A DNA stretch of 10,223 bases from Euryarchaeota archaeon UBA346 (GTDB lineage: Archaea > Thermoplasmatota > E2 > DHVEG-1): the NCBI GenBank assembly GCA_002496355.1, contig DAJP01000012.1, forward strand, positions 11,789 through 22,011, given 5' to 3'. Of this stretch, positions 1 through 6,084 are shown one piece after another (the first letter of the stretch is position 1; every line of letters begins with the position of its first letter). The notes beneath the pieces were generated by a model. That model saw nothing but the letters and a program-made list of their open reading frames with translations. It made no database searches and was not told where the DNA came from. The position numbers were made by a program, and so were the translations under genes.

Positions 1-963
1 GATGCTGATTACACGGCTCGTTCGTTACCTCATTGGATCGCTCAGGAGGCGACGCAGGGGAATCTTCCGATTGGCCTGAATTTCTACCGGTATGGGTTTC
101 TCCCTCATTGTGAGATCACAGGTACCCTGAAATTAGGGAAAGAATCTTTTTCGATTGATGGGAAAGGATATTTGGAGCATGCGTATGGGAACTGGTCATA
201 TCAGAACCCGTTGCAGACAATCTCACATGCGCATCGGACCATTTCGACGTATGGTCATCTGATCCGATGGTGGGTGTCTCATCATCGATTAAAGATCCCC
301 AGACGAATCAGTTTTACCTCGGAGAACAATCCTTTTGGATATGACTGGGTTTGGGGTGTCTGTGATAATTCCTGGAGTATGTTTTTTGGGAACTCGATGT
401 TCTGGGTCTCTGAAGGTCCTTCGATTGGTGCGTTTTATTTGACTGCTGACGGGAAACATTATTGGGAGTTCTGTGATGTGTGCTTCAAATACAATAAAGT
501 GCGGTATGTGAAGGAGTTCGATGTGTATTACCCATCGGATTTCGAACTAATCGGGAGGTTGGAGGATAAGACGGTCCGTTTGCGGTTCTGGGCAACGGCT
601 GATACCTATGAGTATATTGACCCGTATAAAAAAGGGAGGTTCTATAAAGCGTTTATTTTAAGCGAGCTTCCGGGTCGTATGCAGGGAACCTTCACCGATA
701 AGGACCGGACGATCCCTCTGCAGGGTGAATGTAAAATCGTGCCGTTACGTCAGGCTCCCCTGCTTGGACATAACGCGGTGTCTTTTGAGTTTCTCACCCC
801 ACCACAGGGGGTTGGTCTCACAGTTGAGTTTGAGTCCCATGCTCTTCGTAAGCAGCTCGTCACAATAGTTCAGCTTGCTCCACGACCAAAGATATCGTGT
901 CGCTTGAAACGAATTGATCTATCAAAGATTCCAAAGGAATCAGCCGTGCGAAGCGAATCGTAG
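1..963 (+). CDS. Lipocalin-fold AttH/CrtC-like protein, 5'-truncated by window edge
   Basis: The reading frame is open from base 1 to the TAG at 961-963, giving 320 visible residues; the true start lies upstream of the window. An in-frame TTG at 172 exists but is not a credible start, because conserved-looking sequence continues before it. The order of an FYRYGFLP segment (about residues 28-35), an EITGTL strand, and GKGYLEHAYGNW (about 54-65) resembles carotenoid 1,2-hydratase (CrtC)/AttH lipocalin-like proteins, which carry a G-x-GYxDHxWG signature. The rest is rich in aromatic residues and beta-strand-like, again as in that fold. CrtC adds water to carotenoid end groups, but AttH-like relatives have many or unknown roles, so no substrate is claimed. 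No signal peptide can be judged. The gene is convergent with MT1, 7 bp away. Codons end mostly in T or G, unlike several neighbours. Family call is moderate; function unknown. Confidence 0.5.
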   Translation, partial: DADYTARSLPHWIAQEATQGNLPIGLNFYRYGFLPHCEITGTLKLGKESFSIDGKGYLEHAYGNWSYQNPLQTISHAHRTISTYGHLIRWWVSHHRLKIPRRISFTSENNPFGYDWVWGVCDNSWSMFFGNSMFWVSEGPSIGAFYLTADGKHYWEFCDVCFKYNKVRYVKEFDVYYPSDFELIGRLEDKTVRLRFWATADTYEYIDPYKKGRFYKAFILSELPGRMQGTFTDKDRTIPLQGECKIVPLRQAPLLGHNAVSFEFLTPPQGVGLTVEFESHALRKQLVTIVQLAPRPKISCRLKRIDLSKIPKESAVRSES

Positions 964-970
964 GAAGACC

Positions 971-1558
971 TTACTGTTTCATCAGTAAATAGGATTCTTG
1001 AGATAACAACAATTTCTGTTTTTTTATCGAATGTTGTTTTATGACAGAATCGATGTACTTTGTTGTCTCCGTCATTGGTTTTCGTAGGATGATTTTTCCA
1101 TTTTTTTTCAGATGATTAAGGGTGTTTTTTAACACCGCTTCGATATCACCGACGCCATAGGAAATCAGGATGACATCAAATGGTGACACATCGTAGGTTT
1201 CGCCGGATGCTTGTTCGATATGGATGTTCTTGTTGTCACCGATGAATTTTTTAGCTTTGGTAATGCTTTGTGGTTGGTTATCGATGCCTGTTATTTGTGC
1301 CTGGGTGTCCTTTGAGAAAATAATCAAGGAATAAGGGATTGCTCCACAACCGATATGAAGGACGTTATCAGATTTTTTGATGTCGGCGAAGTTGATTTCT
1401 TTCTTTACGGATGGTTCATGGAATTTCATGTACAACCATGCAAAAAAAGATATATTTGTAAATATGATTTCATATATATTATACAGCTGGTCGAGGGCTT
1501 TCTTAAACATCATGTCCCGCTGATGAATAACGTCAATATCATATAAACTCTCTTTCAT
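971..1558 (-). CDS. Small class I SAM-dependent enzyme, nicotianamine-synthase-like (MT1)
   Basis: This 195-residue protein has a Rossmann SAM-binding core. Motif I is VLHIGCGAIPYS (about residues 66-77), the acidic end of strand 2 is in ITGIDNQ (D about 93), and strand 5 runs KNGKIILRKPM. The proline after the glycine loop and the basic residue after strand 5 match nicotianamine synthase (GSGPxPLT and LLVR) better than ordinary methyltransferases. NAS-type enzymes transfer an aminocarboxypropyl group from SAM rather than a methyl group. An upstream in-frame ATG at 1585 would give 204 residues. I prefer 1558 because GGGGAGAAGG immediately precedes it and because the TATA box at 1592-1599 predicts transcription starting near 1569, after the first ATG. 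It is a clear paralogue of MT2 (4890-5519) and is divergent from the OTC-like gene. Methyl transfer and aminocarboxypropyl transfer cannot be told apart by eye. Confidence 0.75.
   Translation of the reverse strand: MKESLYDIDVIHQRDMMFKKALDQLYNIYEIIFTNISFFAWLYMKFHEPSVKKEINFADIKKSDNVLHIGCGAIPYSLIIFSKDTQAQITGIDNQPQSITKAKKFIGDNKNIHIEQASGETYDVSPFDVILISYGVGDIEAVLKNTLNHLKKNGKIILRKPMTETTKYIDSVIKQHSIKKQKLLLSQESYLLMKQ
1019..1025 (+). terminator. T-tract, candidate terminator for the upstream plus-strand gene
   Basis: A run of seven T on the plus strand lies about 56 bp past the stop of the CrtC-like gene, inside the antisense of lysine codons of the convergent MT1 gene. Archaeal RNA polymerase terminates on such T-tracts without needing a hairpin. 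No strong stem precedes it. Confidence 0.35.
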
Positions 1559-1591
1559 CCTTCTCCCCGTCTCCCAACAGAACATAAAAGT

Positions 1592-1599
1592 TTTTATAA
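1592..1599. promoter_or_regulatory. Shared bidirectional TATA box between MT1 and the OTC-like gene
   Basis: TTTTATAA reads as an archaeal TATA box on the plus strand and TTATAAAA on the minus strand. Its centre (about 1595.5) predicts a plus-strand start near 1621, next to the ATG at 1623, and a minus-strand start near 1569, just before the preferred MT1 ATG at 1558. Only 64 bp separate the two start codons. A GGGAG at 1613-1617, 5 nt before the OTC ATG, could be a ribosome binding site if transcription starts further upstream. Confidence 0.55.
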
Positions 1600-1622
1600 T
1601 CTAGATTTCTTCGGGAGAGCCC

Positions 1623-2549
1623 ATGAATAAAAATATTTTATCCATCCTTGATGTGAAAGATGAGATTCCTGAATTACTCGACCTTGCTATCCAATTAAAA
1701 AAAGATTACAAAAGTGGGAAGGACATCAGGTACCTCAAAGGAAAACGACTCGCCATGATCTTCGAACGGACCTCGGTGAGAACTCGGGTCAGTTTTGAAT
1801 TTGGCATCCAGATGCTTGGTGGTATTGCTATCTCCCTCACGAAAGAAGACATCGGGATTGGCACACGGGAGACCGTGGAAGACATCGCACTGGCGATGTC
1901 GCGATACGCAGACATCGTCATGTACCGAGCATTGGAGAAAAAAGACCTCCATGAGTTCGCGAAATATGCGACGATCCCGGTCATCAACGGCTTAGATATC
2001 GATGAGCACCCGACTCAGATCCTTGCTGATCTTACAACGATAAAAGAGAAAAAACACACCTTAAAAGGATTGAAATTTGTCTTTGTAGGGGACGGGGACG
2101 ATAACCTGACCCATTCCTACATGCTCGGTTGCACCATGGTCGGAATGGACGTCACAGTCATCACCAATAAGAATCATTGGCCATCAAAATATTTCCTGGA
2201 TAAAGCGACAGAGCTCACTAAAGAGAAACATACGAATCTTACCATCACCGAGGACCGTGACGAGATTAAAAACGCTGATGTCGTCGCCACAGACACCTGG
2301 ATATCGATCTGGTTCAAAGACCAACGAGAACAGATCTTAAAGGACCTTAAAGGCTACACGGTGACCACTGAGCTGATGAAGAAAGCAAAACCAGATGCTG
2401 TCTTCATTCATTGTATGCCTATCTTCTATGGTGAAGAAGTCACCAGAGAAGTCGCCCATGGCCCGCAATCAGTCATTATCGATGAAGCGGAAAACCGGAT
2501 GTGGGCGGAGATGGCGCTCATGATAAAGCTCTTAGGCTACAAAAAATGA
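1623..2549 (+). CDS. argF: Ornithine carbamoyltransferase family protein (OTC-like)
   Basis: At 308 residues it has the normal OTC length. OTC makes citrulline from ornithine and carbamoyl phosphate in the cytoplasm, in arginine synthesis or arginine deiminase catabolism. Visible carbamoyl-phosphate motifs are ERTSVRTRVSFE (S51, R53, T54, R55), R102 and HPTQ (129-132). The second-domain nucleotide-like fold starts with FVGDGDDN (154-161). Catalytic HC is present in HCMP (263-266), and GEEVT and DEAENR follow as usual. Two substrate-side loops are unusual: the usual SMG loop after TDxW reads SIW (228-230), and HCLPAxRG reads HCMPIFYG, so the Arg is Tyr. The asparagine of the ornithine site appears kept (N161). 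The amino-acid substrate may therefore differ from ornithine. It shares a promoter with MT1 and overlaps the convergent UbiA gene by 18 bp. Family is certain, ornithine specificity is not. Confidence 0.85.
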   Translation: MNKNILSILDVKDEIPELLDLAIQLKKDYKSGKDIRYLKGKRLAMIFERTSVRTRVSFEFGIQMLGGIAISLTKEDIGIGTRETVEDIALAMSRYADIVMYRALEKKDLHEFAKYATIPVINGLDIDEHPTQILADLTTIKEKKHTLKGLKFVFVGDGDDNLTHSYMLGCTMVGMDVTVITNKNHWPSKYFLDKATELTKEKHTNLTITEDRDEIKNADVVATDTWISIWFKDQREQILKDLKGYTVTTELMKKAKPDAVFIHCMPIFYGEEVTREVAHGPQSVIIDEAENRMWAEMALMIKLLGYKK

Positions 2550-3527
2550 GTGATACATCATCTGTAACAGGATATCGAGAAACATCAGATCAAACGCCGT
2601 GAGAAAATAATTGAATCCTTTTTGACCGATAATCAACCCCGTGTCCTTCATCTCCTGTTCATCTTTTTTCATATAACGATACGACCAGCTTAGGGTATAG
2701 AGCCAGATGATAAGGAAAGGAACCAGGAATATCGGTGATAAAATAGTCCTGAAATAAAGGATGATCCCGAGGATTCCTGAGAGGAAAAACATGGTGAATG
2801 AGATTTTTGCGGAGGTCTTCACCCCGAAGGATGATGCATAGGTTCTCACCCCTAGTTTTTTATCCCCATCGATATCATGGATTCCTTCTGGCAAATCATG
2901 GGCATCATCCGCAAAATAGGTAAAGAGCACCAGCAGAATCATGTTGATAAACGAATCAGCGTCAAACGCGATCGGACCCACGATCGGTAGGTTATAATTC
3001 ATAGCATGACTCTGTGGCAATGCAGTCCATATCGCTACGTATCCAAAGATGGCAACGACAACCCATTGAACGGGTGTAAAGATCTCTGAATACGCTGGTA
3101 TTTTCACGATTTTTTTCAGATATTTATTATGGAATGCAACGAATAAGGCGGCCATACCAACAACGAAGAGACACCAGACGCTGATGAGGATCGCACCGGT
3201 AAACACGATAGCAGAAAAAATCAATGCAATGACGAAGAACTGTTTTGGGGTAATCCTCCCCGAGGGAATCGTACGATCCGGATGAGCAATCGTATCAATC
3301 TCCCTATCACTGATATCATTCCAGATAAGTGTCGCAAAATACCCCGCAAAGAGTGTAATAATCGAAAGGAAAAGAATACGCAAGATGCTCCAGTCATAAT
3401 CATGTATCCCATAGGCTAGCATCGGGACTGCACAGTACATGAGGTTTAATGAGAGCATCTCATAGACCATGATTGTACGCCATCGGAATGGCCGCCATTT
3501 GAATAAAAAATAGATAAGTTTATTCAT
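2532..3527 (-). CDS. UbiA-family integral membrane prenyltransferase
   Basis: This 331-residue polytopic membrane protein has roughly eight or nine hydrophobic helices. The first Asp-rich motif is NDISDREID (70-78), followed by HPDRTIPSGRIT, the typical UbiA continuation. The second Asp-rich region is DDAHDLPEGIHDIDGD (207-222), followed by KKLGVRTYASSFG. These bind Mg-prenyl diphosphate and transfer the prenyl group to an aromatic or lipid acceptor at the membrane. Archaeal members include digeranylgeranylglyceryl phosphate synthase (ether lipids), quinone prenyltransferases and carotenoid elongases; I cannot assign which. It is somewhat longer than typical DGGGP synthases. The ATG at 3527 is supported by an ATTTAAAT box at 3557-3564, giving a very short leader. 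The gene diverges from the radical SAM gene and its 3' end overlaps the OTC-like gene. Confidence 0.88.
   Translation of the reverse strand: MNKLIYFLFKWRPFRWRTIMVYEMLSLNLMYCAVPMLAYGIHDYDWSILRILFLSIITLFAGYFATLIWNDISDREIDTIAHPDRTIPSGRITPKQFFVIALIFSAIVFTGAILISVWCLFVVGMAALFVAFHNKYLKKIVKIPAYSEIFTPVQWVVVAIFGYVAIWTALPQSHAMNYNLPIVGPIAFDADSFINMILLVLFTYFADDAHDLPEGIHDIDGDKKLGVRTYASSFGVKTSAKISFTMFFLSGILGIILYFRTILSPIFLVPFLIIWLYTLSWSYRYMKKDEQEMKDTGLIIGQKGFNYFLTAFDLMFLDILLQMMYHSFFVA
2541..2546 (-). terminator. T6 tract, candidate terminator for the UbiA transcript
   Basis: Six A on the plus strand, the two terminal lysine codons of the OTC-like gene, form a T6 tract on the minus strand just before the UbiA stop codon. 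In archaea such tracts can end transcription. It lies inside the 18-bp overlap of two convergent genes. Confidence 0.3.
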
Positions 3528-3556
3528 AATCTACTGCGTGGGTACATAGCAACGTG

Positions 3557-3564
3557 ATTTAAAT
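3557..3564 (-). promoter_or_regulatory. TATA box for the UbiA gene
   Basis: ATTTAAAT is centred about 33 bp before the UbiA ATG, predicting a start near 3534 and a leader of about 7 nt. A second TATA-like stretch, TATATAAAA at 3586-3594, reads best on the plus strand. The 169-bp gap 3528-3696 between the divergent genes is AT-rich and seems purely regulatory. Confidence 0.45.
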
Positions 3565-3619
3565 TATTATTTCTTTTCACGAATTATATAAAATGGAAAA
3601 ATAATAGAAAACGAAAAAG

Positions 3620-3650
3620 TATTTATAGAGTAACCACCATTATTTTAAAA
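3620..3650 (+). promoter_or_regulatory. Candidate TATA elements for the radical SAM gene
   Basis: Two candidates precede the gene: TATTTATA at 3620-3627 (predicted start near 3650) and TTTTAAAA at 3643-3650 (predicted start near 3672). The sequence does not decide between them. With the first, the repeat at 3650-3674 would lie in the early transcribed region, as for a repressor site. Confidence 0.4.
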
Positions 3651-3674
3651 ATAGTTAACAATAGTTAATTATTG
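3650..3674. repeat. Direct repeat overlapping a near-palindrome, candidate operator
   Basis: AATAGTTAA occurs at 3650-3658 and again at 3660-3668, one helical turn apart. The second copy lies in CAATAGTTAATTATTG (3659-3674), which matches its own reverse complement at 14 of 16 positions. It lies between the TATA candidates and the start codon of the radical SAM gene, a common place for archaeal repressor sites. AT-rich DNA gives such patterns by chance more often, so this is only a candidate. Confidence 0.35.
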
Positions 3675-3696
3675 TGTATTGGTAGCAGATGATCCT

Positions 3697-4830
3697 ATGA
3701 AGAAAGACACCAAGCTGAAAAACCCACCACTCTTGGAAGGATATTTATACGATTATAAAGACGCGATAAAAGCAAGAGACAGCAATAAACTCCTCTGCAT
3801 ACGATTGGAGACCAGCTTAGCCTGCAATGTAAGATGTGAATACTGTTTTAGAGACAGCGGAAAAAAAGCAAAAAACGAAATGCCGTATGAAGAGTTAAAA
3901 GAAATCGTCACCCAAGCAAAGAAACTTGGAGCCAAATCTGTCGTCATCATAGGAGGCGGAGAACCAACAGTCTATCCTCATTTCAGAGAACTCGTCGAAC
4001 ACATTTATAAATTAAAGATGGTGCCGGTTGTCATCACAAACAACCAAAAAACCACAAAAGAGCTTGCTGAATTTTTATTCAAAAACAATGCATCTGTGAT
4101 GGTAAAATTAGATTCTCTACGAGAAGAAGTGATGGATAAACTCACCGGTGTCAAAGGATCAAGCAAGAAAACAAAGGAAGGCCTTGAAAACCTCCTGAAT
4201 GCTGGTTATAGGAACACAAAAAAAGTAAAACTCTCAGGATCTTTCGTCACAAATAAACTCAATATCGATGAAGTGGAAACGCTTTGGAGATTCTGCCGGG
4301 ACAGGAATATGTTCCCCAATATGGAGATCATGACCCCAAACGGACGAGCAAGAAATCATCTCGACTGGATACCAAGCAGAAAAGAGATTATGGATCTCCG
4401 GTATCGACTCCTTGACATCGATCAAAAAGAATACGGATACACCTGGGTACCTTACATGCCGTTGACAGGTGCTGGGTGCAGACAACTCGAATATAGCATG
4501 TGTGTCACTGTCGAAGGATACGCACGACCATGTGCAGCAGTCCTCATTACCAATCTGAATGTTCGTCCAAGCAACAAAAAGGGAATGACATTAGCAGAAG
4601 TAATGAAAGACCCTTTCATCAAAAAAGCACGAAATGCATACAAGCATCTCGAGGGAAAATGCGGAAAATGCGAATACAGAGAGACGTACTGTGTTGGCTG
4701 TCGTGGAATTTCTTTCACCTACGCACTACGAGCCGGGAAAAAACCATTTGATGCAATTGTGGGAGAAGACCCCTATTGTACAAAAGATGGAACATCAAAG
4801 ATTCAAAATCAATACGATCTACGATGCTGA
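3697..4830 (+). CDS. Radical SAM enzyme with C-terminal SPASM domain
   Basis: The protein has 377 residues from the ATG at 3697; an in-frame TTG at 3679 would add six. The radical SAM cluster motif is CNVRCEYC (C43, C47, C50), and GGGEP (86-90) binds the SAM amino group. The C-terminal part has a SPASM arrangement for auxiliary 4Fe-4S clusters: C261-x12-G-x4-C279, then C322-x2-C325-x6-C332-x2-C335, and C361. The spacing x6/x2 differs slightly from the usual x5/x3. C269 is extra, and the last residue is also a cysteine. SPASM enzymes commonly modify peptides or proteins (sactipeptides, quinone cofactors, sulfatase maturation), but some act on small molecules. No precursor peptide gene was recognised next to it. 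It diverges from UbiA and converges with MT2. Enzyme class is firm; substrate unknown. Confidence 0.9.
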   Translation: MKKDTKLKNPPLLEGYLYDYKDAIKARDSNKLLCIRLETSLACNVRCEYCFRDSGKKAKNEMPYEELKEIVTQAKKLGAKSVVIIGGGEPTVYPHFRELVEHIYKLKMVPVVITNNQKTTKELAEFLFKNNASVMVKLDSLREEVMDKLTGVKGSSKKTKEGLENLLNAGYRNTKKVKLSGSFVTNKLNIDEVETLWRFCRDRNMFPNMEIMTPNGRARNHLDWIPSRKEIMDLRYRLLDIDQKEYGYTWVPYMPLTGAGCRQLEYSMCVTVEGYARPCAAVLITNLNVRPSNKKGMTLAEVMKDPFIKKARNAYKHLEGKCGKCEYRETYCVGCRGISFTYALRAGKKPFDAIVGEDPYCTKDGTSKIQNQYDLRC

Positions 4831-4889
4831 ATCACTATAACCAATATCTGTCCCAATCACCTGATCTAAAGTAGCGAGGAGATACCAAA

Positions 4890-5519
4890 TTATTTTTTAG
4901 ATAAACAGAAGGTCGTCCATCCAATCGGTTCAATAAACGGGAATGGATTATGATGGATTTGTTGTTTTAATTCAATATCAGGATGCGCTTTGATACTGTT
5001 CATGATGTCATTGGTTGCGATATCAACCTCTCGTACGATGATGCTACCCTGTGACCTTACCTCTTCGAAAAGATGCTCCAGGATTTTTACTTTCGGTTGT
5101 GAACAACTCGAAACGATGACCATATCAAATTCTTCGACAGGATAATCAAGACCATCACCATACTTCAGGGCGATCCGATTCTCAAGCTTATTTTTTTTAA
5201 TGACTTGTCGTCCTCGTTGTATAGATTGGTTGTTCTTATCGATGCCAACAATCTTGCCTTTGGTGCAGCTCGCAAGAATAATTTCAGTTAAAGGATAAGC
5301 TCCACATCCGATATGTAAGATGTTCGAATGAGAAGAGAGTGCACAGTTTTCATACTCTTTACGGTACTCTTTGCCTATCGTTTTATTATACAGTCTGGTG
5401 ATGATATCGTTCTTAGAAGATAAAGTGTCTGCGACTTCCCAGAAACAATTCGCTGTCTTTTTTATGCAGAATATTGCAATCGTATCAAGAATGGTTTTTC
5501 GTTTTGTTCGTTGTGCCAT
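4890..5519 (-). CDS. Small class I SAM-dependent enzyme, nicotianamine-synthase-like (MT2)
   Basis: This 209-residue protein is a paralogue of MT1. Motif I reads ILHIGCGAYPLTEIILA (67-83). The PLT and the following hydrophobic run closely resemble the GSGPxPLTS stretch of nicotianamine synthases. The strand-2 acidic residue is in IVGIDKNNQ (D94), and strand 5 ends GSIIVREVD, comparable to the LLVR of NAS. A helical N-terminal segment of about 65 residues precedes the core. NAS proper is longer, near 260-320 residues, so this would be a reduced relative or a methyltransferase with a similar loop. The ATG at 5519 has only weak ribosome-binding sequence. The gene lies 99 bp downstream of the SemiSWEET gene on the same strand but seems to have its own TATA box. 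It converges with the radical SAM gene. Confidence 0.75.
   Translation of the reverse strand: MAQRTKRKTILDTIAIFCIKKTANCFWEVADTLSSKNDIITRLYNKTIGKEYRKEYENCALSSHSNILHIGCGAYPLTEIILASCTKGKIVGIDKNNQSIQRGRQVIKKNKLENRIALKYGDGLDYPVEEFDMVIVSSCSQPKVKILEHLFEEVRSQGSIIVREVDIATNDIMNSIKAHPDIELKQQIHHNPFPFIEPIGWTTFCLSKK
4893..4898 (+). terminator. T6 tract, candidate terminator for the radical SAM gene
   Basis: Six T on the plus strand lie 62 bp after the radical SAM stop. They are the antisense of the two final lysine codons of the convergent MT2 gene. The 59-bp gap 4831-4889 contains nothing else recognisable. Confidence 0.35.
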
Positions 5520-5581
5520 AGCTATTCACTTGAGGAATGGAGCCAGCGGGTTCCTGATTTCCGGGATATATGCATTATCAT

Positions 5582-5616
5582 AGTATTTAAGATATTGTGT
5601 GAAGATATTGGGTGAT
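5582..5616 (-). promoter_or_regulatory. MT2 promoter: TATA-like box abutted by a 13-bp tandem repeat
   Basis: On the minus strand TTAAATACT (5590-5582) is TATA-like, predicting a start near 5560. Directly upstream of it lie two 13-bp units, 5591-5603 and 5604-5616 on the plus strand, identical at 11 of 13 positions (gatattgtgtgaa, gatattgggtgat). Tandem sites immediately upstream of TATA suit an archaeal activator. A second TATA candidate, CATATATC, lies nearer the gene at about 5565-5572. Confidence 0.35.
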
Positions 5617-5618
5617 GA

Positions 5619-5894
5619 TTAAGAACCACCCTTAAGGGCATACCATTTTTTCATACCAATCAACAGGATATTACATGAGACGCCAAAGGAATTCGCTGCA
5701 ATGATCGCGATATCATTCCGTACGAAGCCGTAGAAAAGCCACAGGAGCATCCCAGAGGCAAGAACCAATGGCATCCAATAGGAGATATCATAGAGTTTTT
5801 TGGTCCGGTATCCACGGATGAGCTGAGGGATGAAACCGATGGAAGTGACAGTGCCGGCAGCAAACCCAAGGAAGGTGAAGATATCGAAATCCAT
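5619..5894 (-). CDS. SemiSWEET / PQ-loop small transporter
   Basis: A 91-residue protein with three predicted membrane helices (about 5-25, 40-57, 62-80), the size and layout of a SemiSWEET, which dimerises to make a sugar-type channel or carrier. The family PQ motif is present in FIPQLIRGYRTKKLYDIS (21-38), with the usual T-K-x-x-x-x-S after it. Helix 2 has the WLFYG element and helix 3 the AAN pair (N68), the position that lines the substrate pathway in the family. The substrate cannot be told; bacterial SemiSWEETs move sugars, while related PQ-loop proteins carry other solutes. The ATG at 5894 fits a TATA box at 5917-5924, which implies a leaderless message. MT2 follows on the same strand after 99 bp. 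Confidence 0.85.
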   Translation of the reverse strand: MDFDIFTFLGFAAGTVTSIGFIPQLIRGYRTKKLYDISYWMPLVLASGMLLWLFYGFVRNDIAIIAANSFGVSCNILLIGMKKWYALKGGS

Positions 5895-5916
5895 ACGGGG
5901 TCGTCATCTAATAAAG

Positions 5917-5924
5917 TATATTAA
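5917..5924 (-). promoter_or_regulatory. TATA box for the SemiSWEET gene
   Basis: On the minus strand this reads TTAATATA, centred 26-27 bp before the first base of the ATG at 5894. That is the spacing expected for a start at the A of the ATG, so the message is probably leaderless. Confidence 0.5.
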
Positions 5925-5981
5925 GGCTTTCTAGTATGCACGCATAAGATTTTCAACGAATGAATATCGGCGTTTTGCCTT

Positions 5982-6054
5982 GGGCCCGTGGGGTAGCTTG
6001 GTATCCTTCTAGCTTGGGGTGCTAGTGACTTGAGTTCAAATCTCAACGGGCCCA
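5982..6054 (+). tRNA. tRNA-Pro, anticodon GGG
   Basis: All arms fold. The acceptor is GGGCCCG (5982-5988) with CGGGCCC (6047-6053) and discriminator A6054. The D arm is 5991-6007. The anticodon stem is CTAGC/GCTAG (6009-6013, 6021-6025) with loop TTGGGGT, so the anticodon GGG is 6016-6018 and reads CCC and CCU. A 4-nt variable loop follows, then T stem TTGAG/CTCAA (6030-6034, 6042-6046) with loop TTCAAAT. It is 73 nt, with no intron and no encoded CCA. A TGC at 5976-5978 may mark the start site; the TATA box upstream is weak. Confidence 0.96.
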
Positions 6055-6084
6055 TTGAATCATCAATCTTGGTTATTACTTGTG

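Noticed and set aside
172..963. TTG at 172 as the start of the first gene
   Set aside because: The frame is open to base 1 and the upstream residues fit the same family pattern, so the gene is truncated by the window.
1355..1546. 63-residue plus-strand ORF inside MT1
   Set aside because: It is antisense to the SAM-enzyme core with its clear motifs, and has no promoter or recognisable domain.
1706..1987. Antisense ORFs in the OTC-like gene
   Set aside because: They are shadows of a strongly conserved enzyme gene, with no family resemblance of their own.
1623..2549. N-acetyl- or N-succinylornithine carbamoyltransferase
   Set aside because: The order and spacing of the OTC motifs are ordinary, with no visible insertion for the knotted loop of those enzymes.
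2532..3527. UbiA protein as digeranylgeranylglyceryl phosphate synthase
   Set aside because: The Asp-rich motifs are shared by all UbiA proteins, and the length and loops do not single out that enzyme.
4452..4751. Overlapping ORFs in other frames of the radical SAM SPASM region
   Set aside because: The SPASM cysteine pattern is in the main frame; the others are chance ORFs.
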